A stretch of DNA of 64,000 nucleotides from DASQYE01 sp035940775 (lineage in GTDB: Bacteria; Acidobacteriota; Blastocatellia; Pyrinomonadales; Pyrinomonadaceae). Location of the stretch: the NCBI GenBank assembly GCA_035940775.1, contig DASZEN010000050.1, forward strand, positions 62,001-126,000, read 5' to 3'. Below the pieces are notes generated by a model. That model worked only from the letters and a program-made list of their open reading frames with translations, searched no databases and was not told where the DNA came from. How positions within the stretch are numbered: position 1 is the stretch's first letter; each line of letters starts with the position of its first letter. Both the position numbers and the translations under genes were made by a program. Below are positions 18,504-26,971 of the stretch, piece after piece.

Positions 18504-18856
18504 ACGGGAGGGCGGTCAGCAGGTTATTGTTGACCGACGAGCGCCGCGAGACGGCCCTTATCATCGTGCGCCTTTTCTATCTGTCAGGTTGTGGGTCAGG
18601 TAAACAGCGCGCACGGGAGCTTAGGGGAAGCTCGGCCCCCGTATCTCGAATGGTAAAACTTCCAGCCCCAGGTTCGGTGTCGGAGCTATATCGCATAGCG
18701 TTATGTACCAAAGCGCCCCCAAGCTAATCAGGAAAAGAACATTGACGAAACCGGGCCGGAACCTTAAAGTCCGCTATCGTACCAACAAAACTTTTTCCAT
18801 ATCTGTATAGTTGTACCGAGCAGCATCTAGCAAGTTTTGAGGAAAGCGCCTGGCCC
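18504..18856. other. Intergenic region upstream of the 2OG-oxygenase pair
   Basis: About 350 bp without a credible gene. The last 100 bp (around 18770-18840) are more AT-rich than their surroundings and probably carry the promoter of the following locus. No clear operator is seen. Confidence 0.35.
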
Positions 18857-19630
18857 ATGACAAGTATGACGAAACCGATTCAGCGTGAGAGCCCGCGTGG
18901 CGGGAAATCCTCGGGTGATGAAGTGTCCGGCGGCAGTCCCGGGGAGCCGATCGAGGAAGCCCCTGTAGACGCCCGTATCAAGTATCCGTGCTATAAATCT
19001 TTCGACCCCTTCATCGATGTCGAGAGGCTGAAGTCGCTCGACCGATACATCTCGGAGAGGATCAGCCGCCACATCGCCGCACAAAAGGATATTCAATTTT
19101 ATACGGGGCCTTACAGACTAAAAGGCACGGCGCCGGACAGGCCCGGATCGAGAATGATCTACCTGGCCCAGTCGAGACTTCCCGATAGTTATTTCGATCT
19201 GGATAAGACAGATTTATGGGAGCCGACGGAGGCGACTTCCGAGTTCTCGCTGCTGATGGATTTCATCGCGACGCTGCCCTTCAAGGCGACCGGAAGGATG
19301 CTCATCATGTACGACGACGTGCGCAGGCCCGTCCCCGCGCACAGGGATCATACCAGTTCGGAGATGTGTCATGATTTCGTCTGGTTCCGCACGAATTTGA
19401 ACAAGCCGTTCTATATGCTCGATCATCGGACGGACGAGAAACTCTACGTCGAGTCATACAGCGCGTGGTTCGACACGGTCAACCAGTTTCACGGAACCGA
19501 TCCGACGGATGGGCTCTCTTTCAGCATTCGGGTGGACGGCATCTTCAGCGACGAGTTCAGGAAACGCATCCCCGTCCCAGCCTGCAACCTCGCGTCCACT
19601 CCGGCCCTCTGGGCCTGCACATCCGGCTAA
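18857..19630 (+). CDS. 2OG-Fe(II) oxygenase, aspartyl/asparaginyl hydroxylase-like (copy 1)
   Basis: This is a 257-residue protein with the pattern of a cupin-fold 2-oxoglutarate/iron oxygenase. The iron site is H162-x-D164 in PAHRDH and H212 in NQFHG, and R225 in FSIRVDG can bind 2-oxoglutarate. The block YSAWFDTVNQFHG resembles the end of aspartyl/asparaginyl beta-hydroxylases, so hydroxylation of an amino acid or peptide is plausible. The first 35 residues are polar and disordered. The ATG at 18857 has GAGGAA rather far upstream; a second ATG follows three codons later. A tandem paralogue begins 54 bp downstream. The neighbours suggest a role in tailoring a small molecule or peptide; this is inference. 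Confidence 0.75.
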   Translation: MTSMTKPIQRESPRGGKSSGDEVSGGSPGEPIEEAPVDARIKYPCYKSFDPFIDVERLKSLDRYISERISRHIAAQKDIQFYTGPYRLKGTAPDRPGSRMIYLAQSRLPDSYFDLDKTDLWEPTEATSEFSLLMDFIATLPFKATGRMLIMYDDVRRPVPAHRDHTSSEMCHDFVWFRTNLNKPFYMLDHRTDEKLYVESYSAWFDTVNQFHGTDPTDGLSFSIRVDGIFSDEFRKRIPVPACNLASTPALWACTSG

Positions 19631-19684
19631 GGGCGCGTTGCCGAAACCCATACGTTCGGCACGATGGATTAGCCCGCCGCATTT

Positions 19685-20446
19685 ATGAGGGTAAGCGTGA
19701 AGCCATCTTCCGTGACGAATCAGGCTGGCGTGGGCGAAGGGGTCGAAGCCCCTGTAGACGCCCGTATCAAGTACCCGTGCTATAAATCTTTCGACCCCTT
19801 CATCGATGTCGAAAGGCTGAAGTCGCTCGACCGATACATCTCAGAGAGGATCAGCCGCCACATCGCCGCACAAAAGGATGACTATTTCTTAAACGCTCAT
19901 AGACTCGATCCCGCGAGTCCGCATCAGCCGGGCGTCAGGGAAATATGGCTGACAAGAACCAAATCCGGTGTCCCCTACAATTATCTTGACCTTGATAAAG
20001 CGGAGCTTTGGCGGAAGACGGAAGCGGCGGCCGAGTTCTCGCTGCTGATGGATTTCATCGCGACGCTGCCCTTCAAGGCGACCGGAAGGATGCTCGTCAT
20101 ATATGACGATAAGCGTACGCCCGTCCCCGCGCACAGGGATCACCTGAACACCGAGGTATGCAATGATTTCGTCTGGCTCCGCACGAATCTGAATAAACCT
20201 CTCTACCTGCTCAATCATCGGACGGACGAGAAACTCTACGTCCAGTCTTATAGCGCGTGGTTCGACACGGTAAACCAGTTTCACGGCAGCGACCCGCAGG
20301 ATGGATTGTCGTTCAGCATTCGGGTGGACGGCGTCTTCAGCGACGAGTTCAGGAAACGCATCCCCGTCCCAGCCTGTAACCCGGCATCTACGCCCGCGCT
20401 CTGGGCCTGCGTCTCAGACGGTCAGGCTCCGTCAAGTCACATCTGA
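19685..20446 (+). CDS. 2OG-Fe(II) oxygenase, aspartyl/asparaginyl hydroxylase-like (copy 2)
   Basis: This is a tandem paralogue of the preceding gene, 253 residues, with the same metal and cosubstrate residues: H150-x-D152, H200 and R213. It is almost identical to copy 1 at residues 23-65 and in several later blocks but differs strongly at about 66-113, where substrate selectivity could be set. An ATG at 19685 opens the frame, but a GTG at 19697 has the better ribosome site (GAGGGTAAGC), so translation may start there. The end overlaps by 10 bp the end of a decayed oxygenase gene on the other strand. Confidence 0.75.
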   Translation: MRVSVKPSSVTNQAGVGEGVEAPVDARIKYPCYKSFDPFIDVERLKSLDRYISERISRHIAAQKDDYFLNAHRLDPASPHQPGVREIWLTRTKSGVPYNYLDLDKAELWRKTEAAAEFSLLMDFIATLPFKATGRMLVIYDDKRTPVPAHRDHLNTEVCNDFVWLRTNLNKPLYLLNHRTDEKLYVQSYSAWFDTVNQFHGSDPQDGLSFSIRVDGVFSDEFRKRIPVPACNPASTPALWACVSDGQAPSSHI

Positions 20447-20851
20447 TGAAACCAGGTCATCGCCAGGAGAATCTTCCGGTGGCCCTTGAACGGCACGCGG
20501 CCGTGTGAAGTCAGCATGTTGTCCAGGGCTGGAATGTCACTCGCCTGCCACTCGACGAGCACCATCTCTTTTCCGCATCACGTCGCGTATATGATCGGCG
20601 GTCAGCACCGGGAACGCACGAAAAAGCAGGGTGCCGGATTCCAAAAGTTGATCGTGCAGGAAATCCCTGTAATCGAGACACAGGTGGATCATGGACTCAC
20701 GGCCGGAACCCTGCTCGCAGATATGGTCGGCCCCGACGACGAGGGGCAATCTCTTTTCATCCGGAAGGCTGGTCTTCAGCATCCCTTTCAACATAACTTC
20801 TCGTTCCACGCCGAGTGTGTACATAAACGTACAGACTACACCCGTGTGCAA
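20437..20851 (-). pseudogene. Decayed TauD/TfdA (SyrP-like) oxygenase with internal deletion and frameshift
   Basis: The minus strand still encodes the N-terminal block of a SyrP-like TauD oxygenase (LPLVVGAD..., then LLESGTLLFRAFPV). It runs directly into a piece from near the family's C-terminus (TADHIRDVMRK). After a one-base shift at an A-rich stretch near 20565 it continues as VEWQASDIPALDNMLTSHGR, with PFKGHRKILLAM and a stop at 20437. The middle, including the HxD iron motif, is missing, so the gene is dead. Full-length members have about 330 residues; barely 135 remain. The family hydroxylates amino acids in natural-product pathways, which fits the neighbourhood. The exact start is not defined. 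Confidence 0.75.
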
Positions 20852-21157
20852 CCAATATATTTTTAATTACTTTACAAATATTAGATCAGGAATCGCGCGA
20901 ACATCTCTCATTACGCCGTGCGTCGTGACTTTTTGACATCTGCTCTGCGCGCCTGAGCGCTGTCGTTCGCGAGTCAGGCGCGGCGGGCCCATCTTTCGGG
21001 CGGTCGGAAAGCAGTAAAAGAATTTATGCCGTCCGGTAACGTTTCGAGTTCTTTTCGTCTGCGCGCTCGGCGTGTCGTGCTCGGTAAGCTTTTAACAAAG
21101 GTCGTGCAAGGGGAAGGGTAGTCAGTCTCGCTTCACCCTCAGCCCAATAAGGAATCT
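20852..21157. other. Intergenic region before the ATP-grasp/decarboxylase gene
   Basis: About 300 bp without a gene. It is AT-rich at 20860-20890 and GC-rich later. It separates the divergent decayed oxygenase from the ATP-grasp fusion gene and may carry that gene's promoter; no box is convincing. Confidence 0.35.
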
Positions 21158-23440
21158 ATGAGAATCTACATTAGCGGGCTTTACAGTGGAACCAATCCAC
21201 AGCCCGGCGTCGGGGTCGCTCGCTCTTTACGGCTCGCCTATCCGGGCGCGCTACTGATCGGCGTCGAATATTCCAACCGTTGTTCCGGAATACACTGGCC
21301 CGACCTGGACGAGTTGTGGCTGCAAAGGCCGTGGGACGAGTTGGATCTCGACACCTACGAGATACAGATAAAGGAGATTCTTGAGGGCGGAGGGGTCTGG
21401 ATATCGGGGGTCGATCTGGAGCTTATGTGGCTCGCTTCCGTTTTCCCGGACGGCCACAAAAACCTGCTGACGCCGCCGCCCTCGGCTATAAAAAGGGTCG
21501 GCAAGCCTGCCGTCAAGGCGCACGAGGGTCTGCCCGTGCGCATACCCGAATTTATCTCGACGGAGCATTCGGACTGGGAGCTTCACGCTTTTTGCCGCCA
21601 GCACAACTGGAAGGTCTGGCTCAAGGGCCCTTATTACGAGGCCGTGCGTACGGGGAGCTGGGATGTGTTCGAAGTGGTACGGGGCATTCTTTCCCGCGCG
21701 TGGTCGACCGAGCGGCTGTTTCTACAAACCCACGTCACCGGCTACGAAGAATCCGTCTGCTTCTGCGCGTATCAGGGCGAGCTGCTCGGTTCCGTCTACA
21801 TGCGCAAGCGCGAGTTGACGGAAGAGGGCAAAACGTGGGCCGGTGATGTTACGGAAGTGCCGGAGGAGTTCGCCTCGCCGCTGCGCGAAATCGTCAGAGG
21901 CTTGAACTGGACGGGCGGCGCGGAGCTGGAAATGGTGCGCGACCCTGCCGGGACGTTGTGGCTGCTGGAGTGCAACCCCAGATTTCCGGCGTGGATTCAC
22001 GGCGCGACCATCGCCGGACGTAATCTGCCAGCCCTGATGGTGGAAGCGGCGACGGGCATCCGGGCCCAGGAGGCCGCCGCCACCAGTGAAGAGTTCACCC
22101 GGGTCGTGTTGGAAATCCCGGTGCGCCCGCAATTCCCTCTGCCGCCGCTGCCCGAACCTTATCCGGGGGGCGTGGGCCATTCGTTAAAGCACCCTTCGGG
22201 CACGCTCGCGCTGGCCGAACGGCTCCACAAGCTGAATATCATCGAGGCTGACGGCAACGGCAACGGCCACAACGGGCACGGCGGCCCCGGCGCGGTGGGA
22301 GAGACGGTCATGCCGCCTTCGTTCATTAACGATCTTAAGGCTTACGACTTCGCTGAGGTGGAGACCCCTTCATGGCTTTTCCTGGAGAGCACGGCCTCTT
22401 CCCTTTTCGAGCGTGCGGGCGATTTGGCGAGGCGGCTCAGCACGCCGGAAGTCAAGGTGACCAATGCCTACAGCATCAAAACGAATCCCGACGAGAGGCT
22501 TTTGAGGCTCGCTCGCGCGAACGGTTTTATGGCCGAGGCCATCAGTCTGCTCGAAGTGCAAAAGGCCCTCAAGGCGGGATTCAAGCCGGAACAAGTAGTG
22601 CTGAACGGGCCCGGCAAGTGGTGGCCCGAAGGTCTCCTGCCGGACTCGCCCATGCACGCCGTCTTCTGCGATTCCGTCCCGGACTTGCGGCGCGTAGTCG
22701 AGAGCATGCAAAGGCGTGAGCTTCGGTCGAAGGTCGTCGGGGTGCGACTGCGCACGCCGAACACCGCCTCACGTTTCGGCATTCCCGTAGACTCTCCCGC
22801 CTCCCTCAGGAAACTGGTCGAGGCGGTCGAGACGTTGCCGCCGGACTGTTCCTTCGGCGTCCACTTTCATATGGCGAGCAGCAACATAGGCGTCCGCCAG
22901 TGGTGGCATCTTTATGAATCCATGCTCAGGTGGGCCCACTCCATCGAGACGCTCACGGCTCGGAAGATCGAATATCTGGACGTGGGCGGCGGCTGGTTCC
23001 CGGACGATTGGCATACGGAGTCCGCCGATCAGTTCGCGGGCGCGATTGCGCGCGCCAGGGGCAGCCTGCGCCACGTCAGGGAGATTATTTCCGAACCGGG
23101 CAAAGCGTTGGCGCAGCCGTCGATGGCGTTGGCGATGCGTCTGCTGGAGTTTGAGGAAAAGGATGAAGAGGTCAGAGAAGCCGTTGTTGACGGCTCGATT
23201 GCCGAGCTGCCGATGCACTTTTTTCAACCGCACAGGATTCTCCACAGGGACTCGCGGACGGGGGAGTGCCGACCGCTAAGGCGCGGTAAGACGATGCTCC
23301 TCGGGAGACTCTGTATGGAGCACGACATTGTCGCACGCGGCGTCGAGCTGCCCGAGGGCGCGCGGGCGGGCGATCTTTTAGTCTTCTGTGACGCGGGAGG
23401 CTACGACAGGAGCATGTCTTATGTTTTCGGCCGGGGATAA
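21158..23440 (+). CDS. ATP-grasp / fold-III PLP decarboxylase fusion protein
   Basis: This is a two-domain enzyme of 760 residues. Residues 1-350 look like an ATP-grasp ligase, ending in the metal/nucleotide motif ELEMVRDP...LLECNPRFPAW (256-279). A Gly/Asn/His linker (366-378) leads to a complete alanine-racemase-fold PLP decarboxylase at 385-760: the PLP lysine is K441 (NAYSIKTNP), followed by HFHMASS (569-575), the GGG loop (610-612), EPGK (646-649) instead of the common EPGR, and the active-site Cys719 in GRLCMEHD. The family includes ornithine, diaminopimelate and carboxynorspermidine decarboxylases. A ligation step coupled to decarboxylation of an amino-acid-derived substrate is inferred. 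It overlaps the next gene by 20 bp. Confidence 0.8.
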   Translation: MRIYISGLYSGTNPQPGVGVARSLRLAYPGALLIGVEYSNRCSGIHWPDLDELWLQRPWDELDLDTYEIQIKEILEGGGVWISGVDLELMWLASVFPDGHKNLLTPPPSAIKRVGKPAVKAHEGLPVRIPEFISTEHSDWELHAFCRQHNWKVWLKGPYYEAVRTGSWDVFEVVRGILSRAWSTERLFLQTHVTGYEESVCFCAYQGELLGSVYMRKRELTEEGKTWAGDVTEVPEEFASPLREIVRGLNWTGGAELEMVRDPAGTLWLLECNPRFPAWIHGATIAGRNLPALMVEAATGIRAQEAAATSEEFTRVVLEIPVRPQFPLPPLPEPYPGGVGHSLKHPSGTLALAERLHKLNIIEADGNGNGHNGHGGPGAVGETVMPPSFINDLKAYDFAEVETPSWLFLESTASSLFERAGDLARRLSTPEVKVTNAYSIKTNPDERLLRLARANGFMAEAISLLEVQKALKAGFKPEQVVLNGPGKWWPEGLLPDSPMHAVFCDSVPDLRRVVESMQRRELRSKVVGVRLRTPNTASRFGIPVDSPASLRKLVEAVETLPPDCSFGVHFHMASSNIGVRQWWHLYESMLRWAHSIETLTARKIEYLDVGGGWFPDDWHTESADQFAGAIARARGSLRHVREIISEPGKALAQPSMALAMRLLEFEEKDEEVREAVVDGSIAELPMHFFQPHRILHRDSRTGECRPLRRGKTMLLGRLCMEHDIVARGVELPEGARAGDLLVFCDAGGYDRSMSYVFGRG

Positions 23441-24098
23441 AGAAGTAATCGAAGTTAACGAAAGCGACTTCGTGGATACTGCTGCCGCCATAGAGAAGTG
23501 GCAGCACTTTCCGTCATCCGTAATTTTGCATCACGGCAAGCGTTGTTGCCGCATCGCCCGCGAGTGGATTTTCTCTATGGACTATTCGCAATTGAGTGGG
23601 GAGGATCCTCTCGCGGGGCCGCGCTGGATTCGTCAAAAGTACAAGTGGGGGCCGTCAACCTGGCCGATAAGCTGGTGCGAAGCCGTCGAACAGAAGACGC
23701 TGGACTGCGGCGCGCTGGCGGCGCTCGCTCACGAGGTGTTCACCGTCCGCGGGGTGAAAAGCTACCCGACGCAACTCATTCAGCAGTACGACGAGGACAC
23801 GACCCGCCACTGGCACAGAAAGTGGGACGGAAATGAAGCCTCAGTCCATTGGATCAAGGAAGACCTTATTTATCACGAAGGGTGCGCCGTAATCTCACGG
23901 AATAATGAGATCAAGGTCTGGGACGCCAGCGCCAGTTGGTGGATCAACCCCAAGCAGTTCGGGGGATACGGCGGGCTGCTTGTACTTCGGTTGTTTGCCC
24001 CGCAGGCCGAAGCATCTACGGTTTTTAATTGGGGCCCGCATAAGATAGTTCCAAACCACTGGCAGAAGGTGGAAAGTGCGCGGGGAGATTTCGGATGA
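23421..24098 (+). CDS. Transglutaminase-like Cys-His-Asp protein
   Basis: This is a 225-residue soluble protein. The ATG at 23421 has AGGAG 8-9 bases upstream and lies inside the end of the ATP-grasp/decarboxylase gene, indicating translational coupling. I see the triad pattern of transglutaminase/papain-like folds: C96 in TLDCGALAALAHEVF, H152 in LIYHEGCAVI and D168 in IKVWDAS, with spacing typical of that fold. Such proteins can hydrolyse, form or exchange amide bonds. In this locus it might release, cyclise or join the product of the fusion enzyme; that is inference. No signal peptide is present. Confidence 0.65.
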   Translation: MFSAGDKEVIEVNESDFVDTAAAIEKWQHFPSSVILHHGKRCCRIAREWIFSMDYSQLSGEDPLAGPRWIRQKYKWGPSTWPISWCEAVEQKTLDCGALAALAHEVFTVRGVKSYPTQLIQQYDEDTTRHWHRKWDGNEASVHWIKEDLIYHEGCAVISRNNEIKVWDASASWWINPKQFGGYGGLLVLRLFAPQAEASTVFNWGPHKIVPNHWQKVESARGDFG

Positions 24099-24163
24099 TT
24101 ATACGCCGGATTTGATCTTCGTACTTTCTTTAACTGCTCGTGAGTATCGGCCGTCGCGCTCGG

Positions 24164-24183
24164 CCCGACATCGGGTTTTTTTT
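24164..24183 (+). terminator. Intrinsic terminator after the biosynthetic locus
   Basis: CCCG-ACAT-CGGG followed by eight T's forms a short but canonical Rho-independent terminator, 66 bp after the transglutaminase-like gene. A second small stem (GGCCG...CGGCC) lies just before it. Confidence 0.6.
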
Positions 24184-24245
24184 GCTGCCATCCCGCTTTA
24201 GAAACTACTGCTCCGGCAAGCAATGCGGCATTCGGCACGAAGCAA

Positions 24246-24314
24246 CAGAGCCGCCCTGGCTTTTCTGTGCTTCGTCGGGCTCTTTACCTCGATTAAGCAC
24301 TTGAGGCGGCTCTG
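24246..24314. repeat. Inverted repeat in the intergenic space
   Basis: CAGAGCCGCC (24246-24255) and GGCGGCTCTG (24305-24314) are perfect 10-bp inverted repeats 49 bp apart, with a further ACGAAGCA/TGCTTCGT pair interleaved. The space 24184-24433 holds no gene. The role is unknown; it may be a structured 3' end. Confidence 0.4.
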
Positions 24315-24433
24315 CTCACCTGACCTGAAGGTGTGCCGGGAAGTTTTATATCTCTACCGGCCCCTCGTCTGTGCCAGAGCGTACCGTGCTTAAACGAAGA
24401 GTCATCGTGCGTGGAATCACCTCGAAGATCGCA

Positions 24434-24955
24434 CTAACGACCTTCTTTCCTATCCCTCCCGCTACGCAAGTAGGCGACCGCCACGGAAGCTAGAACCGCC
24501 CCGACGGCCACCCTGGTCACCAGGCTTTTTCTGTTGTGCTTCCACTCAGCCTTCCAGCCCCGTTCCGCGAAGATGTTCGGGACTCGTCCGCGCGAGAGGT
24601 CTTCCAGGTAGCCCTCGACCACGCCCACGCGATCGGCCAGCATCAGCGGCAGCCAGTGCCCGTAGCTTGATTCGCTATATTTGAAAGCGACGCGGCGGAT
24701 CATGCCGCTCAGTCCCGCGGGCGGCGTAGAAGTACCGAAAGTGGCCGAGACGTTCGGCCGCTCGTTGGAATGCAGGATCTCGACATTGATCGGCTGCTGC
24801 GGCGGACGCTCCCAACTGTAGCCCGCGTGCTCCCCGTTGTTGCGATTCTTTATCGGATAGGTCGGGTCGTTTTTCGGGTCGGCGTCCACCCCCCACCCCT
24901 TGACCTGCGATGGGTCTGTGGCTCTATTTTTCGTCTCTTTAACTATATTTTCCAC
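24434..24955 (-). CDS. Conserved hypothetical protein with C-terminal membrane helix
   Basis: This is a 173-residue protein of unknown function. The N-terminal half is polar, with a WGVDADPKNDPTYP motif; a predicted tail anchor lies at about 145-165 (LVTRVAVGAVLASVAVAYL). It starts 12 bp after the alcohol dehydrogenase gene on the same strand and is probably co-transcribed with it. I know similar proteins next to alcohol dehydrogenases in other soil bacteria but cannot name a function. Confidence 0.75.
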   Translation of the reverse strand: MENIVKETKNRATDPSQVKGWGVDADPKNDPTYPIKNRNNGEHAGYSWERPPQQPINVEILHSNERPNVSATFGTSTPPAGLSGMIRRVAFKYSESSYGHWLPLMLADRVGVVEGYLEDLSRGRVPNIFAERGWKAEWKHNRKSLVTRVAVGAVLASVAVAYLRSGRDRKEGR

Positions 24956-24967
24956 GGCGGCTCCTTC

Positions 24968-26122
24968 CTAGGTTCTGGCCGAAGGCGGCAGCAGCACAGG
25001 CTTGATGCAGTTATCAAGCTTCGCTGAAAAAATGCGGTACGCGTCCGACACTTCCTCCAACGGGATGCGGTGCGTGATCAGGGCTTTCGGATCGAGGACG
25101 CCGTTCTGCACGTGCTCGATCAGCCGCGGCAGAAGCCGCTTCACCGAGGCCTGGTTCCCGCGGATGGTCAGCCCTTTATTCACCACATTCCCGATTGGGA
25201 CGAGGGTATCTATTGGGCCGTACACGCCGACGATGGAGACAATGCCCCCCTTCTTCACCGAGTTAATAGCCCAGTGCAGCGCGGTGGCGGAGCCTCCCTG
25301 CATCAATAGTTTCCTGCCCAGCAGCGTCTGCATCACTCGGCCAGCGGCCTCGGCTCCCACGGCATCTATGCAAACGTCCGCCCCCATCCAGTCGGTCGTC
25401 CGTTTGAGGAATACCACCACGTCCCCCAGCTCATTGAAGTTATAAGCCTCGCACGGCGCGTAGTTCCTCACGAACTCAAGACGGTAATCCACATGATCGA
25501 TCACGATGACGCGGCCCGCCCCGAAGAGCCATGCGCACCTGGCCGCCATGATGCCTACCGGGCCAGCTCCGAAAACCACGACCGTGTCCCCGGTCTGTAT
25601 GCCGCCCATTTCGGCGGCCTGATACCCGGTCGGCACCACGTCCGTAAGCATCACGGCATCGTCCGGGTCCATGCCTTCCGGGATGACCGTCGGGCCCACG
25701 TCCGCGTAGGGGACGCGGACGTATTCGGCCTGCCCCCCGTCGTAACCGCCCCCGGTGTGCGAATAGCCGAAGATGCCGCCCACCGCCGTCGCCTGGGAAT
25801 TCGACTCGTGGCAATTCCCGTAAAGTTCCTGCTGGCAGAAGACACACTTGCCGCAGGCTATGTTGAAGGGCACCAGAACGTGGTCGCCTACCCTCAGCTT
25901 CTGAACCTCAGGGCCCACCTGCTCGACCACGCCCGTGACCTCATGGCCAAAGGTCATCCCCACGCGGGTGTCCGGCACGGAGCCGTTGTATAAATGTAGA
26001 TCAGACCCGCAGATGCAGGATCTGGTGACCCGGACGATGGCGTCCTGTGGGTGCTGAATCTCAGGCTCCGGTTTATGGTCGATGCGGACACGCAGAGGCC
26101 CACGGTAATTCATGGCAAGCAT
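24968..26122 (-). CDS. Zinc-dependent alcohol dehydrogenase (GroES-like, formaldehyde dehydrogenase-type)
   Basis: This is a medium-chain NAD(P)-dependent dehydrogenase of 384 residues. The catalytic zinc residues are C38, H60 and E61 (CGSD, GHEVTG); the structural zinc is bound by C90, C93, C96 and C104. The Rossmann motif GAGPVG lies near 185, and DHVDYRLEFVR follows it. The sequence is closest to the glutathione-independent formaldehyde dehydrogenase and threonine-dehydrogenase-like group. GGGAGGGGAA upstream of the ATG at 26122 supports the start; a second ATG lies three codons in. It is followed by the tail-anchored hypothetical gene in one unit. The natural substrate is unknown. Confidence 0.93.
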   Translation of the reverse strand: MLAMNYRGPLRVRIDHKPEPEIQHPQDAIVRVTRSCICGSDLHLYNGSVPDTRVGMTFGHEVTGVVEQVGPEVQKLRVGDHVLVPFNIACGKCVFCQQELYGNCHESNSQATAVGGIFGYSHTGGGYDGGQAEYVRVPYADVGPTVIPEGMDPDDAVMLTDVVPTGYQAAEMGGIQTGDTVVVFGAGPVGIMAARCAWLFGAGRVIVIDHVDYRLEFVRNYAPCEAYNFNELGDVVVFLKRTTDWMGADVCIDAVGAEAAGRVMQTLLGRKLLMQGGSATALHWAINSVKKGGIVSIVGVYGPIDTLVPIGNVVNKGLTIRGNQASVKRLLPRLIEHVQNGVLDPKALITHRIPLEEVSDAYRIFSAKLDNCIKPVLLPPSART

Positions 26123-26406
26123 AGAACTGATTCCCCTCCCTTTTATCGCCCGTTCCCCTTCTCTGGCGCTGCTTCAAAAAATAGCGCGCCCGTCGTATTA
26201 GCTGGTCGGAATATTATCGCCAGTCAGATCAGCCAGCAGGACAAATTTATGGTGCGAATCCTTCTCTTTTTTTGTCAGCCCGGATCACTGGACGAAGTTT
26301 AATCAAAACAATCTTATATCGTGATTTTGCGTCAGAAGATTTTCGATTGCTTCACATAATCTAATGCTCATCTTCAAGCAGCACCGTCAGGGCTCTTATT
26401 TTCCTC

Positions 26407-26652
26407 TCAGGTTTCCCTGTGCTCTTCTATCTTCCGTAAGAGCTTCTCATCATCAAGGGAGGATTCCCAATCTTCGGGCAACTCCAACCGCACAGACCTG
26501 GCCCCGCCGCTCGGGGTGCAGACGACGCGGACACGTCCTGCGCCCCCCTCGACGCGCGCAGCCTCCTCATTCTCCGGTTTATCAGAGAGACCACTGTAAG
26601 CCTGCACGCATGTCCATGTAATCCCGTCTTCGCCCTTCAATTCTTTCGGCAT
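26407..26652 (-). CDS. Small hypothetical protein (81 aa)
   Basis: This is an 81-residue acidic protein with a strong ribosome site (GCGGAGGTACG) in front of the ATG. It starts MPKELKGEDGITWTCVQAY, has a charged middle and a strand-like RVRVVCTPSGGARSVRLEL, and ends in a helical, charged tail. It looks like a small soluble domain of two strands and a helix. It stands alone between the alcohol dehydrogenase and SemiSWEET genes. The function is unknown. Confidence 0.65.
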   Translation of the reverse strand: MPKELKGEDGITWTCVQAYSGLSDKPENEEAARVEGGAGRVRVVCTPSGGARSVRLELPEDWESSLDDEKLLRKIEEHRET

Positions 26653-26710
26653 CTCTAACGTACCTCCGCTTTACCGGATGATCTGATTTTCCGCAATCAC
26701 GTTACAGGCT

Positions 26711-26971
26711 CTACTTATACTTAAGTTTCATTACCAGGATGACGGCCCCGAGCAGGAGCGTGACGGCGTTGTTGATTATGATCGCCATTTCGCCTTTGAT
26801 AATGCCGCAGGTGAGCCACAGCCCCACCCCCAAGCAGAAGGCTATGAACATCTTAAGCGAAACGTCCTCGGCCACCCTGGCTTTCCGGATTTTAGTTGCC
26901 TGCGGAATGAGGGAGGCCGTAGTCAGTCCGCCAGCCACGACGCCACTTAAAGGAGATGAATTGTGTCTCAC
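26711..26971 (-). CDS. SemiSWEET family sugar transporter (MtN3/PQ-loop)
   Basis: This is an 86-residue membrane protein with three helices, the size and pattern of bacterial SemiSWEETs. The PQ-loop motif LIPQATKIRKARVAEDVSLKM ends helix 1; helix 2 (FIAFCLGVGLWLTCGII) and helix 3 (AIIINNAVTLLLGAVILVM) include the Asn pair of the binding site. SemiSWEETs work as dimers that carry sugars through the membrane down a gradient. The start is a GTG at 26971 with only a weak ribosome site. The gene stands alone, so the substrate is open. Confidence 0.85.
   Translation of the reverse strand: MRHNSSPLSGVVAGGLTTASLIPQATKIRKARVAEDVSLKMFIAFCLGVGLWLTCGIIKGEMAIIINNAVTLLLGAVILVMKLKYK

Noticed and set aside
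20486..20866. A 126-codon plus-strand frame
   Set aside because: It is opposite the decayed TauD-type oxygenase, whose family blocks are on the minus strand.
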